Both the position numbers and the translations under genes were made by a program. 64,000 bases of DNA from Paenarthrobacter nitroguajacolicus. GTDB taxonomy: Bacteria > Actinomycetota > Actinomycetes > Actinomycetales > Micrococcaceae. The notes under the pieces were generated by a model. That model saw only the letters and a list, made by a program, of their open reading frames with translations. It ran no database searches and was not told the DNA's origin. The DNA lies in assembly GCF_029952445.1 (NCBI RefSeq), contig NZ_JAQPPK010000002.1, forward strand, positions 186,001 through 250,000, given 5' to 3'. Below, one piece after another: positions 17,330-25,440 of the stretch. Positions within the stretch are counted from its first letter, which is position 1; each line of letters begins with the position of its first letter.

Positions 17330-18340
17330 ATGCGCCAGATCCGCGCATTGCGAGTCGCCGCCGTCGCCGCCGGTCTCGCCCTGATGGCCACCGGTTGCGG
17401 TGCCACCGGCAAGAACTCCACTGGTTCTGAAAGCTCCGGCGCTGCCGCCGGACCCATCACCGGCCTCCAGATCATGGTTCCGAACACTCCCGGTGGCGGC
17501 TACGACACCACCGCCCGGGCAGCAGCCAAGGTACTCGACGACGAGAAGATCGCCAGCAACACCGAGGTGTTCAACCTTGCAGGCGCGGGCGGCACTGTTG
17601 GCCTGGCACGTGTGGTGAACGAAAAGGGCAATGGCGATCTCACCATGCTCATGGGCCTGGGCGTTGTCGGGGCCAGCTACACCAACAAGTCCCAGTCCAA
17701 ACTGACGGACACCACCCCCTTGGCCAAGCTCATTGAAGAGCCCGGCGCCATCATGGTCAGCAAGGACTCCCCCTACAAGACCATTGACGATCTCGTGAAG
17801 GCCTGGAAGGCAGATCCCGCATCGATCTCCGTAGGTGGCGGCTCCTCCCCCGGCGGTCCGGACCACCTCCTGCCGATGCAGTTGGCCGGTGCCGTAGGCA
17901 TCGACGCCACCAAGGTCAACTTTGTCTCCTACGACGGCGGCGGCGATCTCCTGCCCGCCATCCTGGGCAACAAGCTGGGCTTCGCCGCTTCAGGTGCCGG
18001 TGAGTACCTGGAGCAGATCAAGTCCGGAGAGGTCCGCGTCCTTGCAACCAGCGGCGAAAAGCGGCTTGAGGGCGTGGATGCCCCCACACTCAAGGAATCA
18101 AACATCGACCTCGTGTTCAGCAACTGGCGCGGCGTTGTGGCCCCTCCCGGTATCAGCGACGAGGACAAGAAATCCCTGATTGCCGCACTCGAGAAGATGC
18201 ACGAGTCCGCGGGCTGGAAAGAAGCGCTCAAGACCCACAGCTGGACGGATGCCTTTGTCACCGGTGATGAGTTCAAGACGTTCCTGACCGACCAGGACAA
18301 GCGGGTGGCTGACGTCCTCACCAAGCTTGGTTTGGCGTGA
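17330..18340 (+). CDS. tctC: Tripartite tricarboxylate transporter substrate-binding protein
   Basis: Extracytoplasmic Bug/TctC-type binding protein, 336 residues, with a lipoprotein signal (VAAGLALMATGCG, lipid-anchor Cys near residue 23). Family motifs are IMVPNTPGGGYDTTARAAA near residue 50 and SVGGGSSPGGPDH near 165. AGAGGA lies just upstream of the ATG. It is the first gene of tctC-tctB-tctA, divergent from the CitA/CitB system by about 230 bp, which must contain both promoters. The substrate is probably citrate or another di/tricarboxylate, inferred from family and regulator. Confidence 0.92.
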   Translation: MRQIRALRVAAVAAGLALMATGCGATGKNSTGSESSGAAAGPITGLQIMVPNTPGGGYDTTARAAAKVLDDEKIASNTEVFNLAGAGGTVGLARVVNEKGNGDLTMLMGLGVVGASYTNKSQSKLTDTTPLAKLIEEPGAIMVSKDSPYKTIDDLVKAWKADPASISVGGGSSPGGPDHLLPMQLAGAVGIDATKVNFVSYDGGGDLLPAILGNKLGFAASGAGEYLEQIKSGEVRVLATSGEKRLEGVDAPTLKESNIDLVFSNWRGVVAPPGISDEDKKSLIAALEKMHESAGWKEALKTHSWTDAFVTGDEFKTFLTDQDKRVADVLTKLGLA

Positions 18341-18840
18341 GCTCTGCAGTAACAGGCTTGAAAGGCCGCGCCGAGCTGGGGGTTGCCCACCTGCTCGGCG
18401 TGGTCGGGGTCCTTGTCTTCCTGGACGCCAACGGCCTGGTGACCCCGTACTCGAAATCGGATCCGGTGGGTCCAAAGACTGTCCCGTTCATCGTTGCCGG
18501 ACTACTGGTGGTCTGTGCCGTCCTGCTGGCCATCAACGTCCTGCGTGGCGGCAAAGGCGAGGCTGAAGGCGGCGAGGATGTGGACCTGGCCCACCCCGCC
18601 GACTGGAAGACTGTCCTGCCTTTGGCTGGAGCTTTCCTGCTCAACATCCTGCTCATCGACTGGGCAGGATGGGTCATCTCCGGCACCGTACTTTTCTGGG
18701 GCAGCGTCCTGGCCCTCGGCAGCCGCCGCTACATCCGTGACGGAATCATCTCCGTGGCGCTTTCCCTGCTGACCTTCTACGGCTTCTACCTCGGCCTCGG
18801 CATTGCATTGCCGGCCGGGCTCCTGGAAGGAATCCTCTGA
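18337..18840 (+). CDS. tctB: Tripartite tricarboxylate transporter small membrane subunit
   Basis: A 167-residue membrane protein with four hydrophobic segments, the small TctB subunit that works with TctA. GTG start overlapping the tctC stop (GTGA), and its stop overlaps the tctA start (TGATG). The central hydrophilic stretch [18 protein letters not shown] separates two pairs of helices. Confidence 0.88.
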   Translation: MSSAVTGLKGRAELGVAHLLGVVGVLVFLDANGLVTPYSKSDPVGPKTVPFIVAGLLVVCAVLLAINVLRGGKGEAEGGEDVDLAHPADWKTVLPLAGAFLLNILLIDWAGWVISGTVLFWGSVLALGSRRYIRDGIISVALSLLTFYGFYLGLGIALPAGLLEGIL

Positions 18841-20426
18841 TGGACGTCTGGTCCTCCCTGATGGACGGTTTCTCCACCGCCCTGACCCCCTTGAACCTCA
18901 TGTACGCCATGATCGGCGTTATTCTGGGCACCGCTGTGGGTGTCCTCCCCGGACTCGGCCCGGCCATGACCGTTGCCTTGCTGCTTCCGGTCACGTACGC
19001 GCTTGAACCCACCAGTGCGTTCATCATGTTCGCCGGCATCTACTACGGCGGCATGTACGGCGGTTCCACCACGTCGATCCTGCTGAATACTCCCGGCGAA
19101 TCGTCGTCTGTGGTCACGGCCATCGAAGGCAACAAGATGGCCAAGGCGGGACGCGCCGCCCAGGCGCTTGCGACGGCGGCCATCGGCTCGTTCGTGGCGG
19201 GCACCATTGGCACCACCCTCCTTGCCGTCTGCGCACCGATCGTTGTGAAGTTCGCTGTCAGCCTGGGCTCCCCCAGCTACTTCGCCATCATGATGCTGGC
19301 GCTCCTGGCCGTCACCGCAGTCCTGGGCAAGTCACGCCTGCGTGGCTTCGCCTCTCTGGGCCTCGGTTTGGCTATCGGCCTGGTGGGCCTGGATTCCGTG
19401 ACCGGTCAGAGCCGCCTCACGTTCGGCATTCCGCTGTTGTCTGACGGACTGGACATTGTTGTGGTGGCCGTGGCCATCTTCGCCGTGGGCGAGGCACTCT
19501 GGGTAGCCGCCCATTTGCGCCGCACCCCGTTGCACATCATTCCCGTTGGCCGTCCGTGGATGGGCAAGAAGGACTGGCAACGTTCCTGGAAGCCGTGGCT
19601 TCGCGGCACGGTATTCGGTTTCCCGTTCGGGGCTTTGCCCGCCGGTGGTGCCGAAATTCCGACGTTCCTTAGTTACGTCACCGAGAAGCGCCTCAGCAAG
19701 CACCCTGAAGAATTCGGGCATGGAGCCATCGAAGGTGTGGCCGGACCGGAAGCTGCGAACAACGCGGCCGCCGCGGGCACCCTCACCCCCATGCTGGCGC
19801 TCGGCCTGCCCACCAACGCCACGGCCGCTGTGATGCTGGCAGCGTTCACGTCCTACGGCATCCAGCCAGGCCCGCAGCTCTTCTCAAGCCAAGGACCTCT
19901 GGTGTGGGCCTTGATCGCGAGCCTCTTCATCGGCAACCTGCTGCTCCTGCTGATCAACCTGCCCCTGGCACCGCTGTGGGCCAAGCTGCTCCAGTTGCCC
20001 CGCCCCTACCTGTACGCAGGCATCCTGTTCTTCGCCACGTTGGGCGCCTACTCGGTGAATCTCCAGGCGTTCGACCTGGTGATCCTGCTGGTCCTGGGCG
20101 CGTTGGGGTTCATGATGCGTCGGTTCGGGCTCCCCGTACTGCCGCTCATCCTCGGCGTCATCCTGGGTCCGCGCCTGGAAGGCCAGCTCCGCAAGACCCT
20201 CCAGCTGAGCGCCGGCGACCCGGCAGGGCTCTTCAGCGAGCCGATCGCCGTCGGGATTTACGTCATCATCGGCATCATCCTGGCCTGGCCGCTGGTGCTC
20301 AGGCTCATTCGGCGGAACCGCCCGGCGGCAGCGCCCGCTGTACCGTCCAGTCCGGACAGCCATGCAGGGCCCGAATCAATCCACCACGAGACCACCCCGG
20401 TCCAGCACAAACAGGAGAAACCATGA
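18840..20426 (+). CDS. tctA: Tripartite tricarboxylate transporter large permease subunit
   Basis: A 528-residue polytopic membrane protein of about 12 helices. Family signatures are [20 protein letters not shown] near residue 38, [20 protein letters not shown] near 74, [16 protein letters not shown] near 265 and [20 protein letters not shown] near 320. It overlaps the universal stress protein gene by 4 bases. The C-terminal 35 residues are hydrophilic and His/Pro-rich. Confidence 0.93.
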   Translation: MDVWSSLMDGFSTALTPLNLMYAMIGVILGTAVGVLPGLGPAMTVALLLPVTYALEPTSAFIMFAGIYYGGMYGGSTTSILLNTPGESSSVVTAIEGNKMAKAGRAAQALATAAIGSFVAGTIGTTLLAVCAPIVVKFAVSLGSPSYFAIMMLALLAVTAVLGKSRLRGFASLGLGLAIGLVGLDSVTGQSRLTFGIPLLSDGLDIVVVAVAIFAVGEALWVAAHLRRTPLHIIPVGRPWMGKKDWQRSWKPWLRGTVFGFPFGALPAGGAEIPTFLSYVTEKRLSKHPEEFGHGAIEGVAGPEAANNAAAAGTLTPMLALGLPTNATAAVMLAAFTSYGIQPGPQLFSSQGPLVWALIASLFIGNLLLLLINLPLAPLWAKLLQLPRPYLYAGILFFATLGAYSVNLQAFDLVILLVLGALGFMMRRFGLPVLPLILGVILGPRLEGQLRKTLQLSAGDPAGLFSEPIAVGIYVIIGIILAWPLVLRLIRRNRPAAAPAVPSSPDSHAGPESIHHETTPVQHKQEKP

Positions 20427-20815
20427 CCATCGTGGTGGGATACGTCCCCACGCCGGAAGGCGAAGCAGCACTGACGCAAGCGATTGCCGAGGCCAAGAAG
20501 GGCAACGACACCCTGCTGGTCATCAACTCCTCCAAGGGCGATGCCCTGGTGGACAACCGCTTCGCGCAGGAGCCGGATATCCAGAGCATCGAGGACCGGC
20601 TGGCCGAACACGGCATTCAGCACATCATCAAGCAACCCATCCGCGGCCATGACGCAGCGGCGGAGGTGCTGGATGCTGCCGAGGAACATGACGCCGGCTT
20701 GATCGTCATCGGCCTCCGGCGCCGCAGCCCGGTGGGCAAGCTCATCATGGGCAGCGTGTCCCAGCGCATCCTCCTGGAGGCGGACTGCCCGGTCCTTGCC
20801 GTGAAGGCGGACTAG
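20423..20815 (+). CDS. Universal stress protein (UspA family)
   Basis: A 130-residue cytoplasmic Usp-domain protein. It begins [16 protein letters not shown] and contains [20 protein letters not shown] and [16 protein letters not shown], the nucleotide-binding loop and last strand of the family. I chose the ATG at 20423, overlapping the tctA stop, preceded by AGGAGA. Coupling to a carboxylate transporter suggests a regulatory or energy-sensing role for the transporter; that is inference. Confidence 0.88.
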   Translation: MTIVVGYVPTPEGEAALTQAIAEAKKGNDTLLVINSSKGDALVDNRFAQEPDIQSIEDRLAEHGIQHIIKQPIRGHDAAAEVLDAAEEHDAGLIVIGLRRRSPVGKLIMGSVSQRILLEADCPVLAVKAD

Positions 20816-20832
20816 GAGTTTCACGACGCACG

Positions 20833-20875
20833 ACGACGGCTGGTCACTTTGGTGACCGGCCGCCGTCGTTTTTTA
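20833..20875 (+). terminator. Rho-independent terminator after the tct operon
   Basis: Stem ACGACGGC (20833-20840) pairs with GCCGTCGT (20862-20869), with an inner stem GGTCAC/GTGACC and a TTTG loop. It is followed by a run of T residues (TTTTTTAT). It lies 17 nt after the universal stress protein stop. Confidence 0.85.
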
Positions 20876-20883
20876 TGCCAAAA

Positions 20884-20898
20884 TTGCCAAAACGATTT
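20884..20898 (+). promoter_or_regulatory. Upstream LacI-type operator half of the inulin operon
   Basis: The 15-nt sequence TTGCCAAAACGATTT differs by one base from TTGGCAAAACGATTT at 21018-21032, which is part of a perfect palindrome. The two copies are 134 bp apart, flanking the promoter, an arrangement that would allow repression by DNA looping. Confidence 0.5.
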
Positions 20899-20972
20899 GT
20901 CCAAGACGTGCAGTCACTCTATTTCCGCCTCTGGCACATCGTCAAGGGCTGAAATTTTCTGATAACCAACCG

Positions 20973-21029
20973 TTGACAGCCTTCCAAGGATGGGCCTAAT
21001 CTGAGTGCCAAGTCGTTTTGGCAAAACGA
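20973..21029 (+). promoter_or_regulatory. Inulin operon promoter with downstream LacI-family operator
   Basis: The promoter is TTGACA (20973-20978), an 18-nt spacer and TAATCT (20997-21002). A 17-bp palindrome, TCGTTTTGGCAAAACGA (21013-21029), lies just after the expected transcription start, typical of a LacI-family operator. The regulator is probably the LacI protein encoded at 24359 inside the same operon. Confidence 0.7.
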
Positions 21030-21100
21030 TTTTTCAAGCCAAAAAGTGTTACCCCTCATCTCTCTGCAATTTCCGTTCAAGAGAAAGTGAGTCGACAGCG

Positions 21101-22387
21101 ATGTCCACTCGAAACACCATCTCCAAGCTCGTCACCCTCGGCGGGCTGTGCACCGCCGTCGCACTCGTTGCCACCGGTTGTGGCGCCGGCGGTCCCGCAC
21201 CATCGTCGGGCGGCTCCGGCGGCTCCAGCTCCATCAACGTCCTGGTCGAGGCCGGCGGCCACGCCGAACTAACCGGCGTAGCCGAGCAGTGCAAAAAGGA
21301 CGCCGGCGTGGACGTGAACTTCGTCGAACTCCCCTACGACGGCATGTTCAACCGCCTCTCCAGCGAGTTCTCCTCGGGCAACGTGTCCTTCGATGTCGCG
21401 GCCCTGGATTCCGTATGGCTGCCAAGCTTCAAGGACGCCGTCCAGCCCATCGATGAGCTGTTCACCGATGACGTCAAGAAGGACATCTTCCCCGCCCTGG
21501 TGAAGGAAGCCAACGTGGACGGCCACTTCATCGGCATGCCTGCCTGGACCAATGCCGAGATCATCCTGTACCGCAAGGACCTGTTCGAGGACGCCAAGAA
21601 CAAGAGTGATTTCCAGGCCAAGTACGGCTACGAGCTCGCTGCCCCCAAGACGTGGAAGCAGTACCAGGACATTTCCGCGTTCTTCACCAAGGACGGAATG
21701 TACGGCACGGACGTCAAAGGCGCCGTGGAAACCGAATGGCTGGCCCACGTCCTCCAGGCCGGCTCACCGATGGTCCTGGACAAGGACAACAACGTGGTCA
21801 TCGACAACGCCGCCCACAAGGAAGCCCTGGACTTCTACGTAAGCCTGGCCAAGGACGCCCCGAGTGGTGCTGCACAGGTTGACTGGGCTGCAGCGCAAAA
21901 CCTGTTCAACCAGGGCAAGACGGCCATGACCCGCTTCTGGGCCCACGCGTACCGGCAGATCCCCGCCGATGCTCCCGTGGCAGGCAAGGTAGGAGCCGCC
22001 GCGATGGTTGGCGGCAGCGCCGGCGTCGCAGGCGTTCCGGGACCGTGGTACCTGTCAGTTCCCAAGACAACCAAGAACACGGACGCTGCCAAGAAGTTCA
22101 TCAAGTGCGCCTACGACTACAACGACAAGGGAATTGAATCCAAGCTTGGCTTGGCCTCCCGCATCAGTGCCTTCCAGAAGTACCAGGACCAGCCTGGTTA
22201 CGAGAGCTTCAAGCCGCTGATTGAAACCCTCAACGCTCCGGCAACAGCCACCCGGCCCGCAACCGCCAAGTGGCAGCAGATCGTTGACACCGTCCTCATC
22301 CCGCTGCTGCAGAAGGCCGTGGCCGGTGGAGACACCTCGGCGCTCCTGGCCGATGCCAAGAAGCAGATCCAGGACCTCCTGAAGTAG
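21101..22387 (+). CDS. ABC transporter sugar-binding lipoprotein, fructooligosaccharide/DFA candidate
   Basis: Solute-binding protein of 428 residues. The signal is lipoprotein type: a positive N-terminus (MSTRNTISK), a hydrophobic core and ATGCGAGG, with the lipid-anchor Cys near residue 26. The start at 21101 gives a normal signal length; the in-frame ATG at 21005 would add residues encoded across the operator. It is the first gene of the inulin operon. Its substrate is inferred to be a difructose anhydride or short inulin-type oligosaccharide, since the enzymes encoded downstream act on these. Confidence 0.88.
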   Translation: MSTRNTISKLVTLGGLCTAVALVATGCGAGGPAPSSGGSGGSSSINVLVEAGGHAELTGVAEQCKKDAGVDVNFVELPYDGMFNRLSSEFSSGNVSFDVAALDSVWLPSFKDAVQPIDELFTDDVKKDIFPALVKEANVDGHFIGMPAWTNAEIILYRKDLFEDAKNKSDFQAKYGYELAAPKTWKQYQDISAFFTKDGMYGTDVKGAVETEWLAHVLQAGSPMVLDKDNNVVIDNAAHKEALDFYVSLAKDAPSGAAQVDWAAAQNLFNQGKTAMTRFWAHAYRQIPADAPVAGKVGAAAMVGGSAGVAGVPGPWYLSVPKTTKNTDAAKKFIKCAYDYNDKGIESKLGLASRISAFQKYQDQPGYESFKPLIETLNAPATATRPATAKWQQIVDTVLIPLLQKAVAGGDTSALLADAKKQIQDLLK

Positions 22388-22391
22388 AACT

Positions 22392-22442
22392 CCGCGGCCG
22401 GCACCGGCACGCGCACCGCGCGAAAAACAGTGCCGGCCGCGG
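22392..22442 (+). promoter_or_regulatory. Intercistronic stem-loop between binding protein and permease genes
   Basis: A perfect 13-bp stem: CCGCGGCCGGCAC (22392-22404) pairs with GTGCCGGCCGCGG (22430-22442) around a 25-nt loop, with no T-run after it. Such structures after a binding-protein gene commonly protect its mRNA or attenuate read-through, keeping the binding protein in excess over permeases. Confidence 0.6.
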
Positions 22443-22467
22443 TCCCAACCAGCAGAAAAGAAATACC

Positions 22468-23355
22468 GTGCGTATCTCCGATCGCCGCTTCGCCCTCTAT
22501 CTGATGACGCCCGCGGCACTGTTCCTGGCCGTATTTGTGGCCTACCCGCTCTTCCGCCTGGTGGCTGACAGCTTCTTCAAGATCTCCCCCATCGCCGGCG
22601 GACCCCGCGATTTCGTGGGGTTCCAGAACTACGTCACCGCCTTCACCTCCGAAGCGTTCACCAATGCCGGATGGCGGACCCTCGCCTACACCCTGGTGGT
22701 GGTGACCCTCGAATTCGCACTCGGCCTGGGCATGGCCCTGCTGTTCACCACGCTGGGTAAGAAATCCCAGATCTGGCGGACCGTCTTCCTCTACCCGCTG
22801 ATGATCGCCCCGATCGTGGCAGGCCTGCTGTGGAAATTCCTGATGATCGATAACTTCGGCCTCATCGGAACGCTCCTCCACCAGGCAGGCATCCTCTCCG
22901 ACCCCAACCAGATCGGTTGGCTGTCCGATCCCAACATTGTGTTGTTCTCCGTTGCCATCCCGGACATCTGGCTCACCACCTCCTTCATGTGCTTGGTGCT
23001 CTTCGCGGGCCTCCAGAACATCCCGGGCGACCTCCTCGAGGCTGCCCGCCTGGACGGTGCACGGGCTCCGGCACTCCTGTTCCGGATCATCCTTCCCCTG
23101 CTGCGTCCGGTGATCGCCGTTGCCTTGGTGGTCCGCGGTATTGACGCCGCGCGGGCCTTCGACACCATCCTCATCCAAACCAACGGCGGACCCCAGTCGG
23201 CCTCCGAAACGATGAGCCTGCTGATCTACCGGACCATGATCCGCTTCGGCGACCCCGGCCTGGCCAGCGCCATGGGCACCATCTACCTCCTCGCAATGCT
23301 CGCCATTGCCTTCGTTGCAGTGGCCACCATCTGGCGGCCAGGAAAGGACAACTGA
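22468..23355 (+). CDS. ABC sugar transporter permease (MalF type)
   Basis: A 295-residue permease with six membrane segments, beginning FALYLMTPAALFLAVFVAYP. The EAA loop reads LLEAARLDGARAPALLFRI near residue 190. GTG start at 22468 after a purine-rich stretch. It overlaps the next permease gene by one base (TGATG). Part of the inulin operon importer; no ATPase gene is nearby. Confidence 0.9.
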   Translation: MRISDRRFALYLMTPAALFLAVFVAYPLFRLVADSFFKISPIAGGPRDFVGFQNYVTAFTSEAFTNAGWRTLAYTLVVVTLEFALGLGMALLFTTLGKKSQIWRTVFLYPLMIAPIVAGLLWKFLMIDNFGLIGTLLHQAGILSDPNQIGWLSDPNIVLFSVAIPDIWLTTSFMCLVLFAGLQNIPGDLLEAARLDGARAPALLFRIILPLLRPVIAVALVVRGIDAARAFDTILIQTNGGPQSASETMSLLIYRTMIRFGDPGLASAMGTIYLLAMLAIAFVAVATIWRPGKDN

Positions 23356-24287
23356 TGAGCAACGCGAGCCTGGCCACCAAACCTGAGCAGCCGTCGTCGA
23401 ACGTTTCCACCACCGAACCGCCAATGAGGAGACGGCGGGGAGTCAACCGGGAAGGCCTCGAAGCCGGCAGGCGCAGCACCCGGACCATCCTGTGGATCCT
23501 GCTGGCCGCGGCCATGGTGCTTTACGGCTTCCCGTTCCTGTACTTGCTGTTCACGTCATTCAAGACACCGATCGACACCATCGCCGTTCCGCCCACCATC
23601 CTGCCCCGGGAGTGGACGCTGGAGAACTACACCAACGCCCTGGGCCGCAGCGGCGTGGTGGCATCGTTCATCAACAGCATCCAAACAGCGGTAATCAGCA
23701 CCGTGCTGTCCCTGGTCCTGGCCGTTCCGGCTGCTTACGGCATCACACGGTACAAGACCCCCAGCGGACAGGTGTTCATCATGGCCGCTCTGGTTACCCG
23801 CATGGTCCCTCCGGTGGCCATCGGCATTCCGCTGGCTTCCATGATGGCTTCCGTGGGCTTGGCAGATACCCCGATTGCCCTGTCCATTGCACACACCACC
23901 ATCTCGCTTCCCCTCTCCATCTGGCTGATGTCCAGCTTCTTCGAATCCGTCCCCCGTGACTTGGAAGAAGCCGCAACCGTGGACGGGTGCAGCCGGCTTG
24001 GCGCACTGTGGCGGGTGGTGATCCCTGTGGTGTCCGGCGGTATTGCGGTCACGGCGATCTTCGCCTTCCTGGCTTCCTGGAACGAGTTCCTGTTCGCCCT
24101 CCTGATGACAGCCATCCGGTCCCAAACAACGCCGGTGGTCATCGCTAACTTCCAGACGCAGTTCGGACTGGACTGGGGTTCCATGACTGCCCTGGCTGCG
24201 GTCTACTCGATCCCGGTCATCCTGCTGACGCTCCTGCTGCAGCGCAAGATCGTAGCGGGCATGACGCTGGGCGCGGTCAAGGGCTAG
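23355..24287 (+). CDS. ABC sugar transporter permease (MalG type)
   Basis: A 310-residue permease. A basic cytoplasmic N-terminus of about 45 residues precedes the first helix (WILLAAAMVLYGFPFLYLLF). The EAA loop is LEEAATVDGCSRLGALWRV. It ends with the typical KIVAGMTLGAVKG tail. Overlaps the first permease gene by one base. Confidence 0.9.
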   Translation: MSNASLATKPEQPSSNVSTTEPPMRRRRGVNREGLEAGRRSTRTILWILLAAAMVLYGFPFLYLLFTSFKTPIDTIAVPPTILPREWTLENYTNALGRSGVVASFINSIQTAVISTVLSLVLAVPAAYGITRYKTPSGQVFIMAALVTRMVPPVAIGIPLASMMASVGLADTPIALSIAHTTISLPLSIWLMSSFFESVPRDLEEAATVDGCSRLGALWRVVIPVVSGGIAVTAIFAFLASWNEFLFALLMTAIRSQTTPVVIANFQTQFGLDWGSMTALAAVYSIPVILLTLLLQRKIVAGMTLGAVKG

Positions 24288-24300
24288 CGCCACCATCAAG

Positions 24301-24329
24301 CAGTAGCCTACTGATAGCCCCTCCGGGGC
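24301..24329 (+). other. Two short stem-loops upstream of the LacI gene
   Basis: CAGTAGCCTACTG (24301-24313) is a perfect odd palindrome, followed by GCCCC-TCC-GGGGC (24317-24329). They lie in the 71-nt gap between the permease and the LacI-type gene. There is no U-run, so pausing or mRNA processing is more likely than termination. Confidence 0.35.
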
Positions 24330-24358
24330 ATCACAAACCATAAGGACGTGGGAGCCAC

Positions 24359-25399
24359 ATGAGCAGCAAGAACATCGGTATCAAGGACGTTGCCGTCGCC
24401 GCCGGCGTGTCCGTCACCACCGTTTCCCACGTTCTCAACGAGGTCTCTTACGCCCGGATCAGCGAAGAAACCAGGGATAAGGTCCGGACGGCGGCCGAAC
24501 AACTCGGTTACGGGCCCAATCGCCTGGCCCAGGCCCTCCGCACGCAAAGGACCGGCATGCTGGGGTTGGTGAGCGAGGAAATCGCCACGACTCCCCACGC
24601 CGGCCGGATCATCCTCGGTGCTGACGAAGCCGCCAAGGCCAGGGGCTACAACCTGATGATCATCAATACCCCGGGATCAGCGAGCCTCGAGTCCAGGCAA
24701 GCCGATGTCCAAGCCCTTCTGGAACGCCGCGTGGACGGGATCCTTTATGCCACCATGTACCACCGCAACGTCGAACTCCCGGCCAACCTTGGCAGCGTCC
24801 CCTCTGTCCTGGTGGACTCCGTGGCCATCGGCGGGAACATCACGGCCGTGGTCCCGGACGAAGACGGAGGTGCCCGGGCCGCTGTTGGAGCACTCCTGGA
24901 CGCTGGCCACACCAAAGTGGGCTTCATCAACAACACCGACGACGTTCCGGCGACCCGCCAGCGGCTGCAGGCCTTCCGGGCCATGCTCACCGAAACAGGG
25001 CTCGACGGCGACGCGGCACCTGTGGAGTCCGAGGTCTCCGAGGTGCACGGCGGCTATGAAGCGGCCAAGCGGATCCTGTCGCGGGCGGACCGGCCTACGG
25101 CATTGTTCTGCTACAACGACCGGATGGCCATGGGCGCCTATCGGGCCGCCAGCGAGCTGGGGCTGAGTATCCCCCACGACCTTTCGGTGGTGGGCTTTGA
25201 CGACCAGGAACTGATCGCAGCCAACCTCTATCCGGGCCTCACCACCGTGGCCCTCCCCCACTACGAAATGGGGGCCTGGGCCACTGAACACCTCATCGAC
25301 GCCATCGAGGGCAAGGACGATCTCTCCTTGATGGCGCTCCACCCGACCATTCTGGGCTGCCCCTTGGTAAGCCGCGATTCCGTCGCAGCTCCCCGGTAG
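24359..25399 (+). CDS. LacI family transcriptional regulator of the inulin operon
   Basis: A 346-residue LacI/GalR repressor. The N-terminal helix-turn-helix reads IKDVAVAAGVSVTTVSHVLN (residue 8) and the hinge is RLAQALRTQRTGMLGLV. The periplasmic-binding-protein-like effector domain includes RPTALFCYNDRMAMGAY and DLSVVGFDDQELIA. It is encoded inside the operon between transport and enzyme genes, so it probably autoregulates through the palindrome at 21013-21029. The effector may be a fructose-containing disaccharide; this is inference. Confidence 0.9.
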   Translation: MSSKNIGIKDVAVAAGVSVTTVSHVLNEVSYARISEETRDKVRTAAEQLGYGPNRLAQALRTQRTGMLGLVSEEIATTPHAGRIILGADEAAKARGYNLMIINTPGSASLESRQADVQALLERRVDGILYATMYHRNVELPANLGSVPSVLVDSVAIGGNITAVVPDEDGGARAAVGALLDAGHTKVGFINNTDDVPATRQRLQAFRAMLTETGLDGDAAPVESEVSEVHGGYEAAKRILSRADRPTALFCYNDRMAMGAYRAASELGLSIPHDLSVVGFDDQELIAANLYPGLTTVALPHYEMGAWATEHLIDAIEGKDDLSLMALHPTILGCPLVSRDSVAAPR

Positions 25400-25440
25400 C
25401 ACCCACCCAGCCCTTCAACGTCCCAAAAGGAACGCACCAC

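Noticed and set aside
19884-20363. Minus-strand frame of 159 residues opposite tctA
   Set aside because: Low-complexity Glu/Gln/Asp-rich translation typical of the antisense of a membrane protein gene in high-GC DNA.
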